Assembly (NCBI RefSeq): GCF_001039355.2
Contig: NW_019775490.1
Location: 188,001 to 248,000, forward strand
From: Lingula anatina
Lineage: Eukaryota > Brachiopoda > Lingulata > Lingulida > Lingulidae
DNA: 60,000 nucleotides
Direction of reading: 5' to 3'
Each line of letters opens with the position of its first letter. Within the stretch, counting starts at the first letter, position 1. The position numbers and the translations under genes are program-made. Below are positions 49,314 to 59,248 of this stretch, piece by piece. The notes under the pieces are model-generated. The model made no database searches, was not told the origin of the DNA, and was given only the letters and a program-made list of their open reading frames with translations.

Positions 49314-52300
49314 TACGGCCAAATTTCACACACTGCAGCGCAACGTAAGTTCCACTGACATTTCGTTGACAGACATCTATCCAATTTTTAAACCCACATC
49401 TTTTCGCCCATTTCAAAGCATTTTTAAAACTTGCAAGCTCGTCATAAAAGTCTTTACCTTGAGAAGCAATTGTCTTTTTCATTTTGGTCAAAAAGTAGTC
49501 GTACAAGTGATAGTCAGCTTTACTCCATGCTTTGTGTTGTTGAATGATCCATGGGTCGTCTTCAGTCTTATATTCAGGAGTGTACTTACCAACATTTCGC
49601 TTTACATACAGCAGATCATGTACCTTCCAGCATAACTTTCTACCAAGTAAAACCAAACTTTCATCAAACAGCTCATTCACAATGATAAAATCAAATTGTT
49701 TATCTATGTATTCAATGTATTGTTCGATAAAAGTTTCGTTGTTTCTGATTTCCATATCGTCATCTGGAAATCCAAACTCGTAGATCATCCCATTTCTTAT
49801 AAGGCTTTTATGATTTCGGTGCGTGTACATATTCCAATATTTATACGGATTTTGGAAAAACGTTAGCAGACTATTAGAAGATGTAATATTAAATCTTCTT
49901 TCCATAGACAGATGGTTAAAAGCACTCTTAAATTGAGAAAATGGTTCACGGACAATTCCTATGCGAAATGAATCATTAGGCATCATGGCGTTTACAACTT
50001 CAGCATCAAATATCATGTGATTAATCATCATGTCATACGTTTTATTAGGGTTAAATGCGGCGTCTGCAACAGTTATTCTCCTAAAATGAGCTCTCGGGTC
50101 ATTTTTACCTTTACTCGGGTAAAAACTAGATCTTCCTGGCAGTGGGTTTAAAACGGTCAAAGCGTATTTTACTGCTGCCCGATCTAAGATTGAATAGACA
50201 GTGGTAGAGCCACACTTATGAACTTTCAAGGAAACAATATGTCTTTTTGCTTTACAACTGACGTGAGAACATGTCCGTCCCGGGACCTTGTACGGTAAAG
50301 GACCAGCAGAAGACGTGTCATCGGGAAGTTCTCCAATACTGGCAAAATATGTTCCACCTGGAGGGTTGGCCCCTTGTGTCCTATCTGAAACTAAGAAGAG
50401 TGGTCATATTTCAGATATCTACATGTATATTATGATAGCAGATTACCCGAAGTCTCCGTTTCACGTTTTTCTCCCAAACTACAACGATCTGTTGACAACT
50501 GACAGGTGTTAGAAATACCAGTGGGAAGATAGTGGCCGTAGTGTGAATTTGATTTATTATAACTGTTAAAAGTGTGGCAGTGTGGTATGATTGGTCATAT
50601 TTTCTGAATACTTTTGCGTTGACTGTCGTGATGTACTAGTGCTTCTCGACTACTCCCCATCTCTTGATACATGGTCATCTTGACATCTGGTCATACATCA
50701 AGTGACCGTTCAATATGTGATAGATACAATACGAGTCGCAGAGCTGTACGTGAAATATTACAAGTGTTTTGTCGAGCCGCAGGCGAAACAATACACGATG
50801 TTATGAAAGCTTTTATACTTTAGGTATTATAACTTAAAGTCTTTTATATAGGCTCAAAACGCAATCTGCGATTCCATGGTTCGTGTCAGCTTTACGTAAA
50901 GTCCCTCAAAGAAAACCCAAGGACACATAATGACCAGTTTAATGGTTTATTTGTTGACGCTCTCCCATGGCTCGCTCCCGTCTCTTAGCTCTCCCGAGCG
51001 GTCCTCCTCAGTCTCTCAATATCATCGATATTAATTTCTGAACGTCTTTAATACACATTTCTTATCTGTGGTGGATTCTGTGCTGCATTATTTGGCGGTG
51101 GTTACTGATTTTAATTACGAAAATTGCACACGACCACTTACGTTATATAATTACAGGTAAGGCCATAAAACGAGTCGAGTGAACAAACAAGCGACTCCAA
51201 TCAAATTGGTTAACAAGTCAGGAGATAATGTTAGTGAACTGAACAACGAGTAATTTTCACGTACAGCTCGGCGACGAGTGTTGAATCTGGCTTAAACCAC
51301 GGCCTCTGATTGGCTACTACATTGTACACTGCCCTTGTGGTCCCTTAGTCCTGTGTTGGACGTTGGAGTGCAAAGCTGGACACGCCTTTACAGTCCCCTC
51401 GACCAAAGTCAGCCCCAGCCGCTTCACGCAGCAGTAGCAGCAGCAGCAGCACCACCACCACCAGAAGCAGCAGCAGCAGCAGCAGTTTAGATACTGAAAA
51501 GTTCCCCAAAAGGCTTGCTCGGATCGCTGACGATCTCCTGCTGACGAATACAGTAGGATACAGTAGAAGTCCCTTGAACTAGTATGGAAATTGCCTTATC
51601 GTCGCGCTCACATCGCTCACGAAATCCCCAACGATGATCTTCCATTCCCTTGAACGAATATAAAACTTAACTTTCTGTCTAGCATGGATCGCTAACGAAT
51701 ACGAAAACTGCCTTATGGTTTCGTCTAGATTACCTATCACTCGCCTGTTTGTTTGGAGATGGTTTAAATGACAAAATGTACACACTTTTCAAATGCGTAC
51801 ATTGGCGCAACTATGTGCCAGGAAATCTGTTGCCTTGTCGGACAGTTGCTGGTCAAATTGGGTTGCCTGAGAGGAAAAAGTGGCCATAACCCCCCCCCCC
51901 CCCCAATAGCCTATATTTGATCGACAATCAGCGGTCATCTTGGTCGCAGCGCACGGCGGTGAGAAACTGTAAAACACAGTACGGCTGCCTTGGTAAAGTC
52001 TACCTTTACGCCGTACATACCGATCTGCGGGCGTAGTGGCCTCCTTGCACGGCGGAGAGAAGCCGTAATGCCGAGTCCGGCTTCTGCAGTGGAGGCTACG
52101 TATGCGTCGAAGACGGCGCACGGCGAGGTGACGACGCGCTCCCGTGTAATGCTTCACCCGACTTGAACGGCGAAGGCAACGAACCTGGTAGCGGAAGACG
52201 GTAATCGCCGATGAAGGCTACCTGTGCGTGCGCTATAGACACCAATCGACTGTCGTCTCGGCTTCAGCGCACGGAATGGAGCAACGGTTCCACAGTGAAG

Positions 52301-53603
52301 GTTATCTGGCCGGGATAGACGCTAATCGCTGGCCGTCTCTCCCTCCGTCCACTCCGTTCTGAGCGCCGGGGTGGTCTTCGAAATACGGCACTATTTTTTG
52401 GCTGCCAGATTCGCTTTTGAAAAACGACACTACTGAAAACGATGCTGTTTTGCGTTCCCAGCCAACAGTACCCAGTACCGTTCGTTATCTAGCACCTTAG
52501 GCCGTACACAGCGATCGGTAAAAAATACGTGTATCTCTTGGGTCGCAATTACTGACACTCACCTTTTACACAATATCGTAACTGCCACAGAGATCGTCGG
52601 GAAAAGAGAACATAAAGGACAGACAATTTCCGTTCAAAGATGACAGAATTTCATGAAATTCGAACATCAACAGTCTTTGAGCACCTCCCATTTCATGAAT
52701 TTCGAACAAACCGACCTTTTCCTTATTTTAATTATTTTTTCTGTAAGAAATTCATGGCACATTACCGTAACTATATTAGCTCTCTAAATATTTTATGAAG
52801 AAGAAATGCTGTACAAATAGTATTTTACATTATAATAGTTACTGATTGCATATGGCAAATTAATTTTTAATCCAAAGTCGGCCTTATATTGAAGCAAATG
52901 TTTTTCATTTCTGTTCTTCTACTCACAGGCAACTTGACCAAGACAACAGAAAAAAAAAAAAAAAAAACTATAAAAACACTCAGAGAGCGCAGACCTCCGC
53001 CAAGGCAGATATTTTTGATTATTATTGATTATTGATTGATTATTGATCCGGATCACCACCAATAGCTAATCATTCTAAGTTAACCCATTTCTGACCTACC
53101 CTGAAAATTTCATCAAAATCAGTCCATAACTTTTTGAGTTATGTTGATGCTTGATTTTTGATTTATTGATTATTGATTGATTATTGATCCAGATCACCAC
53201 CAAAAACTAATCACTTCTAAGTTAACCCATTTCTGACCTACCCTGAAAATTTCATCAAAATCGGTCCATAACTTTTTGAGTTATGTTGATGATTGATTTT
53301 TGATTATTGATTGATTATTGATCCGGATCACCACCAAAAACTAATCATCTCTTTCTTGGCCCACTTCTGACAGTTCCTGAAATTTTCATCAAAATCGGTC
53401 CATAACTTTTTGAGTTATGTTGATGACAGACAAACAGACAAACAAACAAACAGGGGTGAAAACATAACCTCCTTGGCGGAGGTAAAAAAGATCAGTCTGT
53501 CCTTGTGCACAAAAGGGGCAAAGTTTGTGTAGTGGTTGAACTGAAATATCACAGGAAATGCTTCAGTACCTATACCAGGTCTTCCCAACTGCTCATATTA
53601 TTG

Positions 53604-53634
<31 letters not shown>

Positions 53635-54530
53635 GCAGCATCATGTGCCTAAAGGCCAGTATTGTCCGACTCCAAGTGCTATCCTCCAGTGATATACCAG
53701 CAGGTTTCATAAGAGGATTTCCCGCAGTTCTGGTATGGGACAATATTTACTTTAAGGAAGAAACTCTCACTGGGGCTACCTACAATTCTAATGGCATAAT
53801 GATTCAAAAAGAGCAGCTGAATGTGTCACTGCCAAGCCAGGGGAGACAGTCATTGACATTGGGTGAAATTAGGTCATAGTTTGACTCATGCATATGCACG
53901 TTACGTCTAATTGCGTCCTATGATTGGACAATGTGTCCTAGGCACCGCCATGTTTTACCCTACGCGTTGTATCCTTGCATTACTTAGTGCGGGTGTTTGA
54001 AACTGAACACCGTTTTCTTAGGCATCTTTTGTGGGAGGAACTCGGCGCATTCCGATGGCAAAATACTCTGCTATATTAGTTCTGAATCGACCTTCCATCC
54101 GGCGATGTGGGAGGTAAACAGCATCTCTCAGGCTTTGTGTTTGGATAACAGCAAATATGGCCATTGATGATGATGATGATGATGATGACAGAGACAGAGG
54201 GAGGGTGAGACTATCTTGTGAAAGAATATTATCATGTGACCCTGGCAGTAACTCTTTATTATTAAGTAACAAGTCCCTGCTGAGGCGAGTTTTAAGTGAC
54301 TGAGACTGCGTTCCCACAAACCCATTGTACCAACTAGGTCGATCATACTCTGAGGGATTCTCGCTAAATTGCAGCAGTGGAAGCAGACTAAAAATAAAAT
54401 GTCTGGCACGCCTCTTGAGTAGGGGATAATTTACGATGGTCAATTTATGTCGACAATGTTGAAGAGAAGTACACATAATCGAAATCAAATCAGATTTGAA
54501 TACCTGTGATAATCATATGCATGCCGGACT

Positions 54531-54564
<34 letters not shown>

Positions 54565-54687
54565 ATTTTTACCTTTTGGCAAAATCCTGGTGTTCATGAC
54601 ATATCTGCTACTTAATTTTCTCTCCGCCCAATAAACGGAAAATATCGAAATCGTGCTTATGCAAAGAGCAAAAAATTTCACCTTCAT
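49291..54687 (-). CDS. Galactose-3-O-sulfotransferase-like gene 3, about 402 aa, C-terminus altered by a MITE
   Basis: Exon 1 (54687-54573) encodes the membrane anchor (FFALCISTISIFSVYW). Exon 2 (50384-49291) continues DRTQGANPPGGTYFAS. The 5'-PSB is HKCGSTT, preceded by SLKV instead of FLKV, and the 3'-PSB is RIGIVREPFSQF. All core residues conserved between paralogues are present. After KFGR the frame enters the hAT-like insert and stops (RGGSRII, TGA). The ancestral tail, still readable beyond the insert as TDHSKEDTKSSLM, is lost. The missing stretch follows the region conserved with gene 1, which itself ends early, so the enzyme may still work. Predicted role and location are as for the paralogues. 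Confidence 0.85.
51427..51486. repeat. (AGC)n/(CAC)n trinucleotide repeat
   Basis: A mixed AGC and ACC run in intron 1 of Gal3ST-like gene 3. Confidence 0.85.
51925..52400. repeat. GC/CpG-rich degenerate repeat zone
   Basis: GC content rises sharply against the surroundings. A motif near GCGCACGGCGGTGAGAA recurs in diverged form at about 51950, 52050 and 52255, each followed by a CAGTNCGGCT-like or CACAGTGAAGG-like segment, which suggests an old array. The frame on the minus strand is open for about 120 codons, but this reflects composition. Confidence 0.45.
52985..53485. mobile_element. CCTCCGCCAAGG element with internally amplified core
   Basis: The ends ACCTCCGCCAAGG (about 52992) and CCTTGGCGGAGGT (about 53471) are perfect 13-bp inverted repeats. 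The interior holds three successive units of about 120 bp. Each has TTGATTATTGATCCGGATCA, then ACCACCAAAAACTAATCA, then TCATCAAAATCGGTCCATAA and TTTGAGTTATGTTGATG. The copy at 45.5 kb has a single such unit. Confidence 0.8.
53505..53879 (+). pseudogene. Fossil of a mobile-element-associated ORF
   Basis: Two frame-compatible pieces flank a poly-A tract (53604-53631): VVVELKYHRKCFSTYTRSSQ and, downstream, a piece with FPAVLVWDNIYFKEETLTGA followed by YNSNGI. The pattern YHxxC...YT and WDNIxxxEETLxG is one I associate with uncharacterised, repeat-borne proteins of invertebrates and fish. No complete gene is present. Confidence 0.4.
54534..54560. repeat. (GA)n microsatellite next to the exon 1 donor of gene 3
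   Basis: A GA run (CT on the coding strand) just after the donor at 54572, matching the position in gene 2. Confidence 0.9.
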
Positions 54688-54895
54688 CACTGTACAAAAA
54701 ATAATAATGTTTCCATATGTCACATGTCATGTGTCTCCTAAGACTTAGTGTATGATTATCAGAGCGTTTACTAGAGTACTACTCACAAGTCATATGACCT
54801 AGTGGACAGTGAGGTGTAAGTCAGATTAGGGAAATATATCGCCCCGTCCCTGCAGGCGCACAGTAATTAAAACGCGTGAACACGTGGGGAGGATC

Positions 54896-54962
54896 GTGAG
54901 AGGCGGAGGGACCATTACTAGATTAGCGGTCTTCCCTTCATGTAGGTCCGTCATATTTAGGT
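54896..54962. repeat. Dispersed repeat shared with 32925-32996
   Basis: GAGAGGCGGAGGGACCATTA then GCGGTCTTCCCTTCATGTAG recurs at 32.93 kb with few changes. Both copies lie upstream of a Gal3ST-like gene's first exon (gene 1 on +, gene 3 on -). Confidence 0.6.
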
Positions 54963-55107
54963 CGCGGCCTTACTAGTACTCGGCTCCACATGATCTGAAC
55001 TGGAACGTTTTCAAACTTAGTTTACCTTCAAACTTTGGTATAATTTTTTATTGTGTAAAATTTATTGGCAAAGTAATAAAGTCTTCTGAAAGGAAAATAC
55101 AACTTAA

Positions 55108-55443
55108 ATTAAATTAGCAGCGCGAGCGAGTCGTTTCCAAAGCTGTAATTAATTCTCGGCTGCGCTCGGAGGAGATTCTCACGCCTGGACGCATGCGCAG
55201 TAGTATCTCTTAACTGTGGATTTCATCAGTTTGGACTCATATCTGTCGTGTGTATATGGACCTCACCTTCTTCGTCTTGTTGTTGCACAAAATCGACAAA
55301 CACATTTTTCAAAGCAACCGTGACCGTCATTTTCCCTCTCTAACTTACTGCTGCGCATTCGTCAAGGTGCCAGACTTTCCTCCGAGCGCAGCCGAGAATT
55401 AATTACAGCTTTGGAAATATCTCGCTCGCTCTGCCAGTTAATT
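55108..55443. mobile_element. MITE with inverted repeats of about 65 bp
   Basis: The arms 55108-55174 and 55377-55443 are inverted copies, with CCAAAGCTGTAATTAATTCT then CGGCTGCGCTCGGAGGA in the left arm and its complement on the right. The interior of about 200 bp has an NRF-1-like ACGCATGCGCAGT and, on the minus strand, a short ATG-to-donor open stretch (55330-55267). Confidence 0.8.
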
Positions 55444-55449
55444 ATGCCG

Positions 55450-56810
55450 CGGGGTATTCAGGGCACAGACCGTGATCACTAGATACCGCCAATGGATTTT
55501 TGGATTTTTAGAATTTGGATTTTTCATGTGAACGGTGCCTTAAATCAATGAATGTGGATAAATCTTCTCCTTTGGGTTTTATAGAAGTCAGTTCACTGTT
55601 TATACTTGTAGGGGGAACTATTCACACCCCACCTTGTGGTGTTTACCGCCTCGTTACATCAGTATTTATAATGATTTATTATAGTTTTATACACTATGTG
55701 CCCGTACATATCAGCATATGGATCAATACGTAAAACACATTGTTCAAATTTAAAGCCCATCTTTTTCGTATTTTGTTTTACGGTCAATTCGACATGACTT
55801 TCGCGAAAATTAATAATAAATAAATGGAAATAGAATGTAGCACCATGCCATTTTAATGTCGTCTACACTGGCGTAAAGAAAAAAAATGGGGATAAACCGG
55901 ATACTTGCAGCAAAATCACCGTCACCAGCTTCATCATGTGTCACTCCATTTTCTGTCCTCTATAGCGACCTGCTCTTGTAATAATCAAAATAATTTGTTA
56001 AGATGTCACGTGGTCAAGCATGTGTTTGGTTACCAGCGTGAAGTGTGGAGTGGCCGTTTCAGGAAGATAACACTATGTTATAGTGAAAAATAACGACAGA
56101 TTGGAGCTTTCAATCGTTTATTCACCGACTGCCTTTCTACACAATTTCACAAGTATTTAAACTCTATTTCTGCGTACTGATCATGCATTTACTTGCTTTC
56201 TTTTCATTGTCTTTCTGCGTGATTACAAAATATATTCCATTCTCATGTTGCAAGTCACCATGCAGCATTTCCTTATTAGGTAGCCTACTCCTTAAGAGAC
56301 TTGTTTTCAAATAAAAAATATTATGTGAATTATTTAACAAATATACGTGATGCTTAAGATAGATAGGAATCCTAGCTAACTTGATGGATACAAAACTTCA
56401 TTTATAATTTTTTTGAAAATTACTTTTATGTATTTTCTACCTCAAGGCCGATTTTGTGGTCTTCCTCACGAAAAAGAAAAAAAATTAAAATACGAAGAAA
56501 AAAGAGAAGAATATGTCATGCACATGTCATCTCAAAGTAATTAACTACATGTATGACGTGTCGCTCTTCAATCAATCAATCAACTGACCCGTACCAATAA
56601 GATTGTTTGCTTATCTGGACTTCCTAAATGACCAGTAGGCCTAAGTATTTTTGTATATAATGTTTATATCTCTGATTTCTGTGCCATCGTGTCACCTGCC
56701 AAGTGAACGGTATAAGATTCCAATTTTCCAAATCATCACTATTTTAAGATGCCCCTTAGCGATTATGTACGTTTGCGTATCATCGGCCTCCGAGAACAAG
56801 GGATGCGAAT
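55450..56810. other. Intergenic, no recognised gene
   Basis: AT-rich non-coding sequence with only short chance ORFs on both strands. Confidence 0.4.
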
Positions 56811-56818
56811 TAAAGACC

Positions 56819-56945
56819 AGGGCTCCGTATCTCGAAAGGTTCGCTATGTTGCGCACGAGCGTTAGTGTCTCGATTCCAAACCGATTCTATTTCGAGATAC
56901 GGGGCCATGGAATCGAGACGCACTTGCACGTGCGCAAGTGTCTAC
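56819..56945. repeat. Compact nested-hairpin element
   Basis: GGCTCCGTATCTCGAAA (about 56820) pairs with TTTCGAGATACGGGGCC (about 56890). Within and overlapping it GTGTCTCGATTCC pairs with GGAATCGAGACGCAC, and TTGCGCACG with CGTGCGCAA. The result is interlocking palindromes in about 125 bp. Confidence 0.65.
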
Positions 56946-56983
56946 AATGTAGGTTACTTTCCGGTGGCACTGTATGCCTTAAG

Positions 56984-57491
56984 CACCCCGCACACGGTAA
57001 GCAATTGGCGCGCGCCACTTGCGCTGAGCAAGAAGCTCGGGCTCCTCAGCTCCCCGCAAACGCTGCGTTCTTTGCTAAGCAGAGGTGCCTCCCGGCCTGC
57101 CCCTAGCGGACGCACTGTGAACTGTGGGATCATGTGTTTAAGGAAACATTACATATTGTTGTTTTTTCTGATAGTAATGGATAATGATGACCACGTTAAT
57201 CAATCAGACTAACTATAACTGTGTACATTTTTGTTGACTTCGCTGGGGGCTGCCATTTTTGTTTGTTTCCGGCTACTGGCACATGCGCATTGTTAGCATG
57301 GCGTGAGCAATCGGCGCTTGCACCCCGCACACGCTGAGACATTTGCCTCAAGAGACCAAAAAAATCAAACACGTGAGAAATTTTGCTCAGCCGCGCGTGA
57401 GGCAAAAATCTCACCAAAATACCCCAGCACACGATGAGAAAACGGCGCAGCGCAAGTGGCGCGCGCCAAATGCTCACCGTGTGCGGGCCCC
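56984..57491. mobile_element. MITE with GC-rich inverted termini
   Basis: The left end CACCCCGCACACGGTAAGCA then GGCGCGCGCCACTTGCGC is repeated inverted at the right end (57446-57491). The interior carries a further GCACACGCTGAGACATTTGC copy and a TTGCCTCA/TGAGGCAA hairpin. Confidence 0.75.
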
Positions 57492-57547
57492 TTAGATCAC
57501 GCGATTTGTTTGAAAAGCCGACACGGAGCGTTCCTAGATTGTTTTTT

Positions 57548-59248
57548 CTGTGACTTTGTTTTAAGCTGAGATTTAGATTGGGTCCACCTCTGACGTTAAA
57601 CAGCACAATGGGATAAAAGGCGGACGACACCAGGACGGTTTTAGTTTAAGCAAGCCCTTATAAGAAGAGGGAATCATTACAAAACATTCAAACGTGTCAA
57701 AGCAATTGCGACGATGCGAACTTTGTGAAAAACACATTTGGCATAGAATTCTGCAAAGAAAAAACCCTTTTTGTCTGCTGAACGCGGTTTACAGGTGGTA
57801 TGACAGGGGCAGATCCAGGATTTGAAGGGGGGAGGGGGCGTTCTTTTTATGGATGACAGGTCTCGGATTCGAAGCTGACCCTCGCCCCCCTTGTGGTGGA
57901 GTTTGGGGCCCGCTGAAGGGCCCCATAATACATGTATTTTGGTGTTTTGGAGGGCAAACGGCGCCATGTGTAACAGTTAAGAACTATAAATCAGCTAGTC
58001 ATGAATTCTTATTTCAAAGGGGGAATATTAGTGTGATTTTTTTCAGAAACCGAAGGGGGAGGTCAACCCCCCCCCCCTATAAATCCGCCACTGATCCATA
58101 TAATCATATTTTTTTAAAAATAAAGTTAGTATTGATCTCTTCTTTTAACACGGATGCAAATTGTGGACTTAACGGATTTATCTAGGGTCAAATAAACTAA
58201 AATTCCGGACTAACAGTTCAACGAACAATATATTGTGAAACAGGTCCCTGGATGTTGATCAAGTGGAAACAAACAGCAAGGGCCGTGGATGTTTGTTTAA
58301 ACCATCTTTATTCCCACTATTTAAGTTCTCATCACCATCACAATTCCTCTTTATATCCCACATTTACATAACATACATATTTATATCACTTATTTACTGT
58401 AATTGTAATACTGAAATATGCCCTAGCTTCACGAGATATGGTTTATATCACGAGATATCAAAAAGAGGCGCGCGACACGTGACATCCTATGTTTCGCCAC
58501 TGCGCCACGAACAGTGGCCACATGTACAAGACAAACTAACCCATAACCTTTCAATAACAGAATAAAAATCATCGATCTGAATAAAAACACATATCCAGTC
58601 AAATACATTGAGATATGAGAAAAAGTCAAATTGTAATGCTCATACGAAGTTTAATAGTTTATCGGATATGAAAATAGTTTGCAAGCAGTCATATTGGCCT
58701 TTAATTTTCTCCTTTTTCAGCTCCATGCTTGATCTCAAATTTCACATTTTTTTCCATGATACTGCACATTGCTACTTATAAGGCGTGATGTTTCAAACAT
58801 GGCAAATTACATCATTATGTTTAAATTGATCAAGATAAAAAATTATTTTGCCAGCAAAAGCCACAATAAAATCTCAATATGATTTTTTTTTTATTTTAAT
58901 TTTTTTTTCATTTTCTTTTTTTGGCCCTCCTGGGATTCCATACAATATAGTCCGCATATACACTAGAGCAAAAAAGTTAAGAAACATCGTTATTTTGAAT
59001 AATTATAAAATAACCATATCAGCTAAGGTAAATATTTAACCAAGTATTGATGGATAATGCACCCACCATTCGTTAATTTTAATATATACTGAAGATTTTC
59101 CCCCTACATTACATAGTTTTTAATATTTGAAAAACGATATCCTATTTCCAAACTTTTTGACCGAATGTAGATCTTATCTGGACGAACAGAATTTGCCTAG
59201 CAATGATCAAGCTACGATAATCTTTTCTGTGACAGGCACCATATATTA
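57548..59248. repeat. Gal3ST 3'-flank duplication, unit of gene 4
   Basis: Closely similar over its length to 40077-41700, including the MITE, the AAACTAAAATTCCGGACTAA anchor and the sequence adjoining the stop codon. Confidence 0.8.
57804..58093 (+). mobile_element. hAT-like MITE (same site as 40320-40561)
   Basis: It starts CAGGGGCAGATCCAGGATTT and ends AAATCCGCCACTG. The flanks on both sides match those of the 40320 copy (GGTGGTATGA before, ATCCATATAATCATA after). Confidence 0.7.

Larger units (their letters stand above)
50385..54572 (-). other. Intron 1 of Gal3ST-like gene 3
   Basis: It contains an AGC/CAC trinucleotide repeat (51427-51486), a GC-rich degenerate repeat zone (51925-52400), the CCTCCGCCAAGG element (52985-53485), a fossil mobile-element ORF (53505-53879) and GAT and GA microsatellites (54163-54188, 54534-54560). 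Confidence 0.6.

Noticed and set aside
51789-52157. 122-codon Arg-rich minus ORF
   Set aside because: Falls in the GC-rich degenerate repeat; open because of composition, no domain or splice context.
56651-57630. Several long ORFs on both strands
   Set aside because: They coincide with the inverted-repeat elements at 56819-57491 and share text with their arms.
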